Below the pieces are notes generated by a model. That model worked only from the letters and a program-made list of their open reading frames with translations, ran no database searches and had not been told where the DNA came from. Shown here piece after piece: positions 33,998 through 42,310 of a DNA stretch of 64,000 bases. The stretch is from Rufibacter sp. LB8. Its GTDB lineage: Bacteria; Bacteroidota; Bacteroidia; Cytophagales; Hymenobacteraceae. Positions within the stretch are counted from its first letter, which is position 1; each line of letters begins with the position of its first letter. The stretch is from the NCBI RefSeq assembly GCF_014876185.1, contig NZ_JADALJ010000001.1:2523501-2587500 (forward strand), in the 5' to 3' direction. Both the position numbers and the translations under genes were made by a program.

Positions 33998-34032
33998 GGC
34001 CCCGTAGTTCAACGGATAGAATAGAAGTTTCC
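33998..34032 (+). pseudogene. 5' half of a tRNA gene (probably tRNA-Arg CCU), cut in the anticodon loop
   Basis: GGCCCCGTAGTTCAACGGAT then AGAATAGAAGTTTCC gives a seven-base acceptor strand, T8-A9, a D stem GTTC/GAAT with the invariant GG in its loop, and the 5' anticodon strand GAAGT followed by T32, T33, C34, C35. The third anticodon base, T arm and 3' acceptor strand are absent. C34-C35 allows Arg, Gly or Trp; the body resembles Bacteroidota tRNA-Arg(CCU) from memory. A good promoter precedes it. The GC content drops sharply right after, so this is the left insertion point of the element. Confidence 0.65.
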
Positions 34033-34176
34033 ACAATTTCATTTATTCGCTATATTTTATTAATTCAACTCCCTGTCCACCATACAGCATTTAAAAGCTT
34101 TTATTCTTTATATTATCTAATTTCAAACCCTTTAATAAATCACAAGTGTAAAATATTTGTGTAAAATATTTTACTA

Positions 34177-34716
34177 CTACTTTTCTGCTAAAAGCTTATT
34201 CAATAATTGTTTATCTCCCTCGGTTAACCCATTAGACATTGGGCTTTCTCTCAACCTTACTACAAACGCATGCGTGTTACACCCTACTCCTATAAAGTAA
34301 AGGTTAGATTTTCGCTGGATAGAATTATGTATGGGTGAAGTTGAGAATAATATGTAGGCATATCGTGCAAGGGCATCGTAGTTTCTATCTCTATAGTATT
34401 TGATAGCGTCTGCACTCATACCTTGTGCAATTTCAGCCACACCTAACTTCTTTAATACACTTATAGGTGGATGCCCAATCCTGTTTTCTTTTTGCAACTC
34501 ATACGCAAAAGCATGCGCAGTGTACATGGTAGTAGTATCCAATTTGACCATGACATCAATTCCTGCGCTCCTACTCCTATGTTCTTTTAATACTTTGATG
34601 TAGGCATGGTTGAGCTTAATTAATTCTTCATTAGTGTAGGTGTCACTTTTAGTTTTTGGCACCATTGAAATGATGGCACAATATCCAACCATTGACAAAA
34701 GCATTAATTTATTCAT
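34177..34716 (-). CDS. Secreted CAP/SCP-like protein
   Basis: About 179 residues. MNKLMLLSMVGYCAIISMV is a plausible signal peptide. The mature part carries a pattern like CAP (cysteine-rich secretory/PR-1) domains: 'TAHAFAYELQKENRIGH', 'GVAEIAQGMSADAIKYY', then 'STSPIHNSI...SNLYFIGVG...FVVRLRE', where CAP proteins have 'SPxHxxxIL..xxxxGVG'. The match is partial and the first conserved His is uncertain. It is the first gene inside the element and is flanked by AT-rich DNA. Role unknown; secretion is the firmest inference. ATG 34716 is preferred over TTG 34722. Confidence 0.5.
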   Translation of the reverse strand: MNKLMLLSMVGYCAIISMVPKTKSDTYTNEELIKLNHAYIKVLKEHRSRSAGIDVMVKLDTTTMYTAHAFAYELQKENRIGHPPISVLKKLGVAEIAQGMSADAIKYYRDRNYDALARYAYILFSTSPIHNSIQRKSNLYFIGVGCNTHAFVVRLRESPMSNGLTEGDKQLLNKLLAEK

Positions 34717-34992
34717 GTGCAACAGAAAAAGGAAAAGAAAAGCAGGGGCTTTATGCGTCTCCCTAATTTACCATTACTTTTTCAATCAAACTCTAATGCC
34801 TACACTTGACCAACAAGTTTATACTGCTTACTAAACTCTGGGGGTTCTCTATTCGCATCTCTTTAGGCTGTCTAAACTTGCCTAATCTTTTACCTATGAA
34901 CTGTCTACTCATAAATCTGAAATGGGATATAGTTATTCAATTATTACTATTTTGCATATAATCCTTGGCTGTGACCTTAAAACAGATGCTCA

Positions 34993-37152
34993 ATGGAAGA
35001 TAATATCCCAGAAAAGATTATGAAGCATTTGCCCGACATGCTCTGCGCCATAGACAAAAGCGGTCGGTTTGTGCGGGTGAATGACTCCTGCGAACAAATA
35101 TTAGGTTTCAGTAGGGTGGACTTGGAAGGCAAGCCCTTTATTGACTTCGTGCATGAGGAGGACAGGGTTCTCACCTCAAAGATTGCCGAAAAGCTCATGG
35201 ACGGAGAAAGCGTCAACGGTTTCGAAAACCGTTATGTAGGTAAAGATGGGGGTACCGTAAAAGTTATTTGGACGGCTGTTTGGTCACCAGAGGAAAACCT
35301 CTTGTTCTGCTCGGCCCGCAAAAAGCCCTGCCAACAGAAAAACGAGGTCAGGTTGGCCAAGGAAGTCCAATGGCACAAGTCATTGTTTGAGAATCACCCA
35401 GACGTTATTTTCTACGAGGACACCGCTGGAAAGATAACCAAGGTGAATGAGACCTTCATAGAGACGTTCAACTGCAAAAAGGAAGAGGTGACCAACTCCA
35501 CATTATCCTGCTTGTTGCCCCCAAAAATGGCTGATATGAACCAAAGGTATCTTGAACAGACCCTGTTGGGCAGCACCGTCAGGTTTGACCTTGAGTACCA
35601 GAAAGATGGAGAAAAACCCAGGATATTTGACACTGTGAAGTTTCCAGTGAAAGTGAACCAGGAAGTCATTGGGGTTCAAACCATAGCCAAGGATATCACG
35701 GATATGGTTCATGCCTATGAGACAATCCAACTTCAGGCTAAAAAGCTCAACACCATCTTCGAGAGCATCACAGACGCCTTCTTCACTATGGACAGGGAAT
35801 GGAACTTCGCCTTTATCAACCGTGAGGCGGAGAGAATTCTGGGCATAAACAAAAATTACCATATAGGGAAGAATGCCTGGAAGGAATTTCCTTCCGAGTT
35901 GGGCGGGGAGTTCGATAGGCAATACCAGCATGCCATGGAAACGATGCAGCCTGTCCACTTCGAGGCATATTTCTCAATGACCAGCGTCTGGCTGGAAGTA
36001 AAGGCATTCCCATCATCAGAGGGAATTTCCATCTACTTCACGGACATTACCGAAAACGTGAAAGCAAGGAAGGAACTCGAGAAGCTTTCATTGGTGGCCA
36101 GCAAGACCAACAACAGCGTGTTGATAGCTGACAAGGATTGGAGGATTGAATGGGTGAACTTAGGCTTCACCGACCTGACTGGTTACAGCCTCGTAGAAGC
36201 CATGGGCAGAAAACCCTCGGAGCTATTGCACAGCCACAAGACGGACATAAAGGAGTATAAGCTTTTAGAGCCGAAGCTTCTGGGTGGGGAGCCTATCTCG
36301 TTGGAGGTATTGAACGTCAGGAAAAATGGGGAGGAATATTGGGTAAACATAGAAATCAGCCCAGCTTATTCCGAAAGCGGAGAGATTTCAAGGTTTATTG
36401 AGGTGCAGACTGACATCAGTTCACTGAAGAACAAAGAGTTAGAGTTGTCAGCCTTGGCGCAGGAACTCTACCGCAAGAACACCGACCTTCAGCAGTTCAC
36501 CTACATAGTCTCCCATAATCTCAGGTCACCAATCGCCAACATCATGGGCCTGGCAGACGCTTTGAATATGTTGGATAAGCAATCTGAATCATTTCATAAA
36601 GCATTGTCCTACCTGAAGCAAGATGCCCATAGGCTGGACACGGTCATGCGGGATATGAACTCAATCCTCAGCATCCGAGACAGCAAGTATAACCTGGAAA
36701 CTGAAACGGTTGACCTCACTGCCGTAATCAACGAGGTTTCGCAATCTTTCGGGGAAAAGCTCCTAACCATTGGTGCTGATGTTAGTATGGACATACAGGA
36801 GGGCTTGAGCCTAAGGGCGAACAGGGCTTACATGTACAGCATATTCCATAACCTGGTGTCCAATTCCATCAAATACAGGTCTCCTGAAAGACCTTTGAGG
36901 ATTCGCATCAAAGCCATTGGCAACCCAAGCAGAGGCACGATTGTATCATTCTCTGACAATGGAATAGGGTTTGACATGAAGAAGGCGAAAGACAACCTGT
37001 TCAGGATGTATAAACGGTTCCATGCAGAGCAACCTGGGAGAGGCATGGGATTGTTTCTCGTAAAGAACCACTTGGACGCCATGGGAGGTTCTATCAAAGC
37101 AGTCAGTGGGGTGGGGTTTGGCACCAGATTCATGATTTATCTGCCTTCCTGA
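34993..37152 (+). CDS. Four-PAS sensor histidine kinase (signalling cluster)
   Basis: 719 residues, no membrane segment. PAS domains at about 8-110, 125-240, 250-355 and 365-480 ('RFVRVNDSCEQILGFS', 'KITKVNETFIETFNC', 'FAFINREAERILGI', 'RIEWVNLGFTDLTGYS'). The dimerisation helix has 'IVSHNLRSPIANI' with His508. The ATPase domain has 'NLVSNSIKY', 'DNGIGFDM' and 'GRGMGLFLV'. It lacks a receiver, and no response regulator is encoded nearby. It leads a run of GAF, STAS-like and H-NOX genes and may be their output or input. The kinase half is of the same type as the chromosomal kinase at 391-2706. Confidence 0.85.
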   Translation: MEDNIPEKIMKHLPDMLCAIDKSGRFVRVNDSCEQILGFSRVDLEGKPFIDFVHEEDRVLTSKIAEKLMDGESVNGFENRYVGKDGGTVKVIWTAVWSPEENLLFCSARKKPCQQKNEVRLAKEVQWHKSLFENHPDVIFYEDTAGKITKVNETFIETFNCKKEEVTNSTLSCLLPPKMADMNQRYLEQTLLGSTVRFDLEYQKDGEKPRIFDTVKFPVKVNQEVIGVQTIAKDITDMVHAYETIQLQAKKLNTIFESITDAFFTMDREWNFAFINREAERILGINKNYHIGKNAWKEFPSELGGEFDRQYQHAMETMQPVHFEAYFSMTSVWLEVKAFPSSEGISIYFTDITENVKARKELEKLSLVASKTNNSVLIADKDWRIEWVNLGFTDLTGYSLVEAMGRKPSELLHSHKTDIKEYKLLEPKLLGGEPISLEVLNVRKNGEEYWVNIEISPAYSESGEISRFIEVQTDISSLKNKELELSALAQELYRKNTDLQQFTYIVSHNLRSPIANIMGLADALNMLDKQSESFHKALSYLKQDAHRLDTVMRDMNSILSIRDSKYNLETETVDLTAVINEVSQSFGEKLLTIGADVSMDIQEGLSLRANRAYMYSIFHNLVSNSIKYRSPERPLRIRIKAIGNPSRGTIVSFSDNGIGFDMKKAKDNLFRMYKRFHAEQPGRGMGLFLVKNHLDAMGGSIKAVSGVGFGTRFMIYLPS

Positions 37153-37422
37153 CCATCTCAACTAAATGATTCAAAACCGAAAAGTCCGCTTCCTATGGTG
37201 TAATGGAAGATACACGCTTTGATATTCATTGGTTTAAGTCTGGATTGTTACATCCATCACCAAAATTCTTCCTACCTTTATCGGATTTTACACCCCCTTT
37301 TCAATGAAAATGCAAAAGGGATTTCTACTGCATAACTATACGCAGCCTTTGGGAATATTAACCGTGAGCCAGAAAACAACCAGAATTTAAAGCAAAGTGA
37401 AAACTACTATCTTGTTAGGAGA

Positions 37423-37938
37423 ATGGGCAAGGAAAAAGTAAGCATAGGGAACAATGAGCAAGAGCGCTTGGCAAGGTTATACGGGTATAGCAACATAGAT
37501 AAGTATGAACTCAAAGGCACTTTCCAGCATGTGGTGAGTACGGCTGCGCTGGCTTTCGATGTTCCCATGGCATTCGTCAATTTGGTGGAGATGGAAAACA
37601 TCTTGATTAAGGCAAGCGTGGGTTTTGACGGCAACCAACGCATCGCCCGAGAGATAGGCTTATGCTCACTGGCTATCCTCAAAGATGAATTCACGGTCTA
37701 TAAAGATACCCATAAGGAGATTGAACTGAAAGGGAACCCCATGGTACATGGTGAGTTCGGCTTAGGTTTCTATGCTGCCGCACCCTTGAAAACCCCAGAC
37801 GGATTCAATATCGGGGTAGTGGCTATTGCCGACAAAGCACCCAGGGAATTCTCCGAGGAAGATGGCAGATTACTGGAAGGGCTTGCCTCCATTGTCATGG
37901 AAGAACTCGAATACAGGTTAGAGCATCGCAAAAATTAA
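37423..37938 (+). CDS. Stand-alone GAF protein 1
   Basis: 171 residues, essentially one GAF domain. It starts 'NEQERLARLYGYSNIDKYE' and has the landmarks shared with the two other GAF proteins here: 'VPMAFVNLVEMENILIKASVG', 'GLCSLAILKDEFTVYKD', 'NPMVHGEFGLGFYAAAPLKT', 'GFNIGVVAIADKAPREFSEED', and a C-terminal helix. The family is akin to small GAF sensors of 'DILDTPPE' type. The ligand is unknown. AGGAG lies upstream of the ATG at 37423. It is 270 bases after the PAS kinase, on the same strand. Confidence 0.8.
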   Translation: MGKEKVSIGNNEQERLARLYGYSNIDKYELKGTFQHVVSTAALAFDVPMAFVNLVEMENILIKASVGFDGNQRIAREIGLCSLAILKDEFTVYKDTHKEIELKGNPMVHGEFGLGFYAAAPLKTPDGFNIGVVAIADKAPREFSEEDGRLLEGLASIVMEELEYRLEHRKN

Positions 37939-38011
37939 CTTCAGTCACGCAAAGCCTTAGCACCGCCACCGATTTTAACGAATACTTACAATACTCAACC
38001 AAAGGGTGGAT

Positions 38012-38425
38012 ATGATTCTATTCCAGAACAGCGTGATAAAATTGGATTATGAGCCTTCAACCGATATCCTACAGGTTCAGTACCCTGACCTACACGGGTA
38101 CCTGATACCTGAGGTGAAGCACTCCATAGACACCCTGCTGGAAACCGTAAGAAGCTACGATGTCAAGAACCTCTTGTTGGACTCTTCCAACTCCACAAGC
38201 TCAGTCAATGAGGTAGAGAGCAGGGAGATTGCCTCCTATCTGGCTGCTGGCCTGGTGAATACCCGCCTTAAAAAGCTGGCAAGGGTTCAGTCACTGGTTG
38301 CTGAGGCGGAGCAGAGAACGCAAGGCAATATCCAGCATATTCAATCGACTTTGGCGCTACCGTTCATGCTTCGGAATTTTTCTGACTCTGACACAGCATT
38401 GGATTGGCTCAAGTCAGAGGAGTGA
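38012..38425 (+). CDS. SpoIIAA/STAS-like single-domain protein A1
   Basis: 137 residues starting 'MILFQNSVIKLDYEPSTDIL'. The pattern of strand-helix with a central 'VKNLLLDSSNS' (strand then Ser/Asp-containing loop) and a C-terminal 'FSDSDTALDWLKSEE' helix resembles SpoIIAA-like STAS domains. It is a clear paralogue of the next gene. GTG 38006 is also in frame; ATG 38012 matches the paralogue's start. In stressosome or partner-switch systems such proteins are phosphorylated on Ser/Thr; whether that applies here is unknown. Confidence 0.65.
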   Translation: MILFQNSVIKLDYEPSTDILQVQYPDLHGYLIPEVKHSIDTLLETVRSYDVKNLLLDSSNSTSSVNEVESREIASYLAAGLVNTRLKKLARVQSLVAEAEQRTQGNIQHIQSTLALPFMLRNFSDSDTALDWLKSEE

Positions 38426-38574
38426 AGTCAACTAAGTATTCTAATTGTTCCCTAAACCCTGAGGGATGCGCTAAGCGTACTTAAGACACGTATCAGAGCG
38501 TTAAAGGCAGCTTTTACATGCTTAACGGCTTATTGTCTGCCTCATTAACTCCATATGTTTCAGATTACCATAGT

Positions 38575-38976
38575 ATGATTATTTTCAAGAACGGCTTCAT
38601 AGAGCTTGACTATGAACCTGCCACAGACATACTCAGGTTTGAGATGCCTAACGTGGATGATGTGGTCATGCCAGAGATGAAGCGGTGCCTGAAGGTAATT
38701 GTGGAGCATGTTCGCAACTATGATGTGAAGAGAATACTACTGGACGCCAGGAAAACAGATATTTTGGGTGGCAATGAAGGTTATGCCACCATTATCACCG
38801 AATTCTACCGTGACCTCATGCTGACCAGGGTACGGAGAGTCGCACGGCTGGTCACCCCCGAATCCATCAGGGAGAATCTGGTTAAGAGAACCTTGGCAAA
38901 GATGAACATCTCCTTTGAGGTGCAGGCGTTCACTGACACCGACTCCGCAATGAAGTGGCTCAAATCAACGGACTGA
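38575..38976 (+). CDS. SpoIIAA/STAS-like single-domain protein A2
   Basis: 133 residues, 'MIIFKNGFIELDYEPATDIL' being nearly the same as the start of A1. The middle is 'VKRILLDARKTDIL' and the end 'FTDTDSAMKWLKSTD'. The shared N- and C-terminal segments prove recent duplication. An upstream ATG at 38518 would add 19 residues not present in A1, so ATG 38575 is preferred. Together with A1 it sits between a GAF protein and an H-NOX protein, all on the plus strand, which suggests a shared signalling role. Confidence 0.65.
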   Translation: MIIFKNGFIELDYEPATDILRFEMPNVDDVVMPEMKRCLKVIVEHVRNYDVKRILLDARKTDILGGNEGYATIITEFYRDLMLTRVRRVARLVTPESIRENLVKRTLAKMNISFEVQAFTDTDSAMKWLKSTD

Positions 38977-39043
38977 ATACAGTCGGCAGCAAACCAAGAA
39001 TTACACGTTTCGTCTTACCACCACCTATTTGAATAAATATCCT

Positions 39044-39616
39044 ATGGAAAACGCAGCAAATATCGAAGACAGGATGCACGGCTCGATATTCGTTTTGCTG
39101 AAGCGGTTCGTGGAGACCTCCTTTAACTACAGCACTTGGTTAAGGCTTTTAAAGGATGCTGGTTTAGAGGGTACTGCTTATGAAATGAACGGGATGTACC
39201 CCACAAGAGAGCTTTTCGCTATTGTGAAGACCGCCTCCGCAGAGACTGGAATCCCAACCTACACGCTTATGGAACAATTCGGGGAGTTCCTCGTGCCTGA
39301 CTTGCTGCTTGTATACCATAAATTCATTGACCCAGAATGGAGAACCTATGAGATGCTGCTCAACACAGAGGCATCCATGCATGGTGCGGTAAAATCACAG
39401 GACAGCAGAACAAACCCGCCTATGCTCTTGGTTACCAAGAAAGGCAACAGTCAGCTTATCGTTGATTACTACTCAAAGCGCAGGATGGCGGGCGTGGCGG
39501 TCGGTATCATTAGGGGGATTGCAGCCTACTACCAGGAAAGTGACCAGGTCAAGGTCACACGCATCTCAGCCATAGAAGAGGAAAGGGTTCAGATACAGGT
39601 AGACTTTGTGAAATAG
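39044..39616 (+). CDS. H-NOX haem nitric-oxide/oxygen-binding protein
   Basis: 190 residues. After a short leader the domain opens at the typical 'MHGSIFVLLKRFVE'. His113 in 'EASMHGAVKS' is at the position of the proximal haem ligand (about 103 from the MHG start). The haem-propionate clamp Y-x-S-x-R is present as Tyr142, Ser144, Arg146 in 'DYYSKRRMAG'. These three features make haem binding likely. Bacterial H-NOX proteins sense NO and regulate a partner kinase or cyclase. The nearest kinase is the PAS protein 2 kb upstream. ATG 39044 is chosen; TTG 39029 and ATG 39074 are in frame. Confidence 0.82.
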   Translation: MENAANIEDRMHGSIFVLLKRFVETSFNYSTWLRLLKDAGLEGTAYEMNGMYPTRELFAIVKTASAETGIPTYTLMEQFGEFLVPDLLLVYHKFIDPEWRTYEMLLNTEASMHGAVKSQDSRTNPPMLLVTKKGNSQLIVDYYSKRRMAGVAVGIIRGIAAYYQESDQVKVTRISAIEEERVQIQVDFVK

Positions 39617-39786
39617 CTCAGTCGGAAAGTTGCACCAGCAGACATATACAAGCCAATAGCCCCCAATTTGATACCTTTTGATTTGTTTGTGCTATATATG
39701 CATTAAGATATCCAGCAAAAGGAAGGCACCTTGAACCTAAACCTCCGTAGGGAGTATACTTAACAGTTACTTTAGATTTTTAGAGC

Positions 39787-40290
39787 ATGGACAACACCTT
39801 CGGAATACCGATAATCCCAGATAATGAAGAAGAAAGGCTGTCCACGCTGCGCAACCTGCACGTCCTGGACACTTACGAAGAGAACGGGACTTTCAAGCAT
39901 ATCGCTGCCATTGCATCCCGCTTGTTCAACGTGCCGATAGCTTTGGTAAATTTTGTTGACAGGGATTATGTAGTCACCAAAGGCGGTGTGGGCGTTGAAG
40001 GCTCTAACGAAGTGAGCAGGGGTGTTAGCCTGTGTTCACTGGCAGTTTTAAGAAGTGACGTTACGGTATTCGAGAATGCCAAAGCAGAACCATGCCTGCT
40101 TGCAAATCCTATGGTGGTTGGGGATTTTGGCTTGCAGTTTTATGCTGCTGCCCCTTTGACCACCTCTGATGGCTTCAACATCGGTGCTTTATGCATTGTA
40201 GACAAAGTGCCACGGGAGTTCTCCGAGTCTGACCAGAAGATGCTTGAAAGCCTTGCCTCTGTGGTGATGGACGAGATAGAGAAAAAATAG
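39787..40290 (+). CDS. Stand-alone GAF protein 2
   Basis: 167 residues, a single GAF domain closely related to GAF protein 1: 'EERLSTLRNLHVLDTYEENG', 'VPIALVNFVDRDYVVTKGG', 'SLCSLAVLRSDVTVFENA', 'NPMVVGDFGLQFYAAAPLTT' and 'GFNIGALCIVDKVPREFSESD'. It follows the H-NOX gene by 170 bases on the same strand. It has no output domain, so it probably acts through binding another protein. Ligand unknown. Confidence 0.8.
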   Translation: MDNTFGIPIIPDNEEERLSTLRNLHVLDTYEENGTFKHIAAIASRLFNVPIALVNFVDRDYVVTKGGVGVEGSNEVSRGVSLCSLAVLRSDVTVFENAKAEPCLLANPMVVGDFGLQFYAAAPLTTSDGFNIGALCIVDKVPREFSESDQKMLESLASVVMDEIEKK

Positions 40291-40318
40291 CAATTAGGCA
40301 CAAGCCTTTTTGATTGGG

Positions 40319-40735
40319 TTATCCCTCAATGGAAAGTAGCCAAGCCATGGCGTCAGCCTCTTCCCTGAAAGTCCTTATCTCGAACTCGTTTCCAATCCGC
40401 TGAATCAGGTTCTCGATGGTCATGGAAACATAGATACTGTTAGGCACTACCTGGGCAAGATATCGTAGGCCTGCTTTCCTCATTTGGGGCGTCCACTCTT
40501 CCTGCACCCACCCTAAGGCCAGGTCCCAGGAACCCACTACCCCCTTATTGCAGTTGAGCAGCTTGGTGTAAGGCTTATCAGCCATCATTTCCAGCAGCTT
40601 TGCACCGCCTTCCTTCACAGTCTCCACGGACTGGGGGCCGAACCAGCGGGCAATCACCACATTTTCGTCATAATCCCTGGCACACTCGAAAAACACGTCA
40701 CCGTACACCTTCTTCAACTCAATCTTATTTCCCAT
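40319..40735 (-). CDS. SpoIIAA/STAS-like protein B1
   Basis: 138 residues: 'DVFFECARDYDENVVIARWFG', a central 'KLLNCNKGVVGSWDLALGWVQEEWTPQM' and the end 'RTFREEADAMAWLLSIEG'. The closing helix is like those of A1 and A2 ('DTALDWLKS'), so all four may share one fold. B1 pairs with B2, which shares 'NxxxVVGxWDxxLxWVxxEWxPQ'. It converges with GAF protein 2. No catalytic site is seen. Fold assignment is tentative. Confidence 0.6.
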   Translation of the reverse strand: MGNKIELKKVYGDVFFECARDYDENVVIARWFGPQSVETVKEGGAKLLEMMADKPYTKLLNCNKGVVGSWDLALGWVQEEWTPQMRKAGLRYLAQVVPNSIYVSMTIENLIQRIGNEFEIRTFREEADAMAWLLSIEG

Positions 40736-40766
40736 TATATTCAGGTTATACTCAAGGGCCTTCTGT

Positions 40767-41180
40767 TTAGGCGTTTATAGTATATTGGTGGAGCCAGCTT
40801 TGGGCATCCCCTATGCTTTGGAATATCCTAACTTCAAAAGCCTCTACCGAAGAAACGAAATTGGAGGCGGTAGCAGCTGCGAATGACTCTGGGGCGGTAA
40901 CCATGGCGAAGTGCTTTACCCCCGCCCCCGCTGCCTGCGGACTCCATTCATTCACCACCCAATCAAGCGAATGGTCCCACCCGCCTACCACGTTACTGGT
41001 GTCATTCAGCACGCAGCTATACCCCGATTTTCTCACGGCCTCTGTGTACGCCAGTGCGCCAGCTTTTATGTTCTCTTCCGTCAGATAGCCGAACCAGTCA
41101 GTATGGACCCATCTGTTCACATTATCCACGGTAACATTCAAAAATACCTTCCCGAAAACGTTTTTATATTCCTGTGTCAT
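40767..41180 (-). CDS. SpoIIAA/STAS-like protein B2
   Basis: 137 residues, paralogue of B1: 'VFLNVTVDNVNRWVHTDWFG', 'VLNDTSNVVGGWDHSLDWVVNEWSPQ' and 'RIFQSIGDAQSWLHQY'. It is 31 bases upstream of B1 on the same strand, so both are probably in one operon with GAF protein 3. The strongly conserved 'VVG.WD..L.WV..EW.PQ' block is likely a binding surface. Function unknown. Confidence 0.6.
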   Translation of the reverse strand: MTQEYKNVFGKVFLNVTVDNVNRWVHTDWFGYLTEENIKAGALAYTEAVRKSGYSCVLNDTSNVVGGWDHSLDWVVNEWSPQAAGAGVKHFAMVTAPESFAAATASNFVSSVEAFEVRIFQSIGDAQSWLHQYTINA

Positions 41181-41235
41181 ACTTTGCCCAGTTTCACCGT
41201 GGGCCTACGCTAAATATATTAATACTTGGGATGCC

Positions 41236-41799
41236 TTACGAATTCCTCAACTCATTGTTTTCTTTTTCCAGCTGGGCGATGCGCTGGTAACTTTTTGCCA
41301 AAGAGTTGCGAGATGCCAGCCTTATCTCCATCTCGTCCACAACAATGGAGGCCAGGTCCTCGAGCATCTCCATCTGCTCTCTACTAAGGTAGCGTTGCTT
41401 TTTGTCTATGATGCAGAAGGTTCCAAGGTTATAGCCGTCATGCGTGTGAAGGGGGGCAGCTGCATAGAAGCGCAGGCCGAACTCCCCGCACACGAGCGGG
41501 TTGGCAAGGCACCGAGGGTCTTCAATGGCGTTCTCAACCAGATATACGTCTTTTGAGAGTATAGCTGAGGCACACAACCCTGGCTCTCTGTCAATCTGCT
41601 CTACCCCATCAATCCCGTGCTGTGATTTGAACCATATTCTGTCCTTGTCCACCAGGCTAATGATGGCGATAGGCATGTTGAACATCTTGGAGGCCAAGGC
41701 CGTGATGCGGTCAAAGGCACCGTCTGGGGGAGTATCCAATATGTCATAACGCCTTAATGCTTCCAATCTTCCTGCTTCGTGTTCTATAGTTTCCATCAT
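41236..41799 (-). CDS. Stand-alone GAF protein 3 with C-terminal coiled coil
   Basis: 187 residues. It has the canonical 'RLEALRRYDILDTPPDGAFDRITALASKMF' opening of a widespread GAF family, then 'MPIAIISLVDKDRIWFKSQHG', 'GLCASAILSKDVYLVENA', 'NPLVCGEFGLRFYAAAPLHT' and 'GYNLGTFCIIDKKQR'. The last 25 residues ('SLAKSYQRIAQLEKENNELR') form a coiled coil absent from GAF proteins 1 and 2. It is the first gene of the minus-strand trio GAF3-B2-B1. Confidence 0.8.
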   Translation of the reverse strand: MMETIEHEAGRLEALRRYDILDTPPDGAFDRITALASKMFNMPIAIISLVDKDRIWFKSQHGIDGVEQIDREPGLCASAILSKDVYLVENAIEDPRCLANPLVCGEFGLRFYAAAPLHTHDGYNLGTFCIIDKKQRYLSREQMEMLEDLASIVVDEMEIRLASRNSLAKSYQRIAQLEKENNELRNS

Positions 41800-42310
41800 A
41801 AAATAAGAATATAATATTCAGTTCTACCATATTTAGGAGAATGAACGGTCAAACCCCCTGTTGCTACCTGGGGGATGGTATTAATTAGAAAGAAATGAGC
41901 AATTGGGGCAAAGAAAACACCTATGGTCTGAAAATGGAATATAATCCTTTAAAACTGGTATTTATACGTATTGCCCTTATCCCACTTTACCTCACTGCCT
42001 TATTGTCTAAACAATAGGGAGGGGCAGGCTGATAAATACCTCTACATTAACCATGCCAGGTAACTTAACTTGCCGATAAGTAAAGAGGCGATTAACAATT
42101 ATGGTAAGCTAACGAAAGGTTTCTTTACTCAACCTCAAGAGTTTAAGGACTACCCATTCTTCACGATATCTTAGGAAAGAAAACCAGGTAACAAATCAAA
42201 TTGAACTTATGCGTCTCAAGCTTGGGTTCCCTTACTTTTCTTTCACCCATTAGTGGTTAGTTTTATTTTTCATAAGACATCTTATAAAAGGAAGCATACT
42301 AAGAAGCATC
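41800..42310. other. Intergenic region, no gene seen
   Basis: 511 AT-rich bases between two minus-strand genes. A 15-codon frame with AGGAG upstream occurs near 41840 but is too short to support. No strong hairpin was found. Confidence 0.5.

Noticed and set aside
33830-34042. 70-codon minus-strand frame crossing the tRNA
   Set aside because: It spans the promoter and the tRNA half and joins chromosome to element, so it is chance.
33998-34060. An intact tRNA-Trp read from the CCA anticodon and closed stem
   Set aside because: The bases after the anticodon stem have no T arm, no TTC-type loop and no 3' acceptor strand, so the gene is incomplete.
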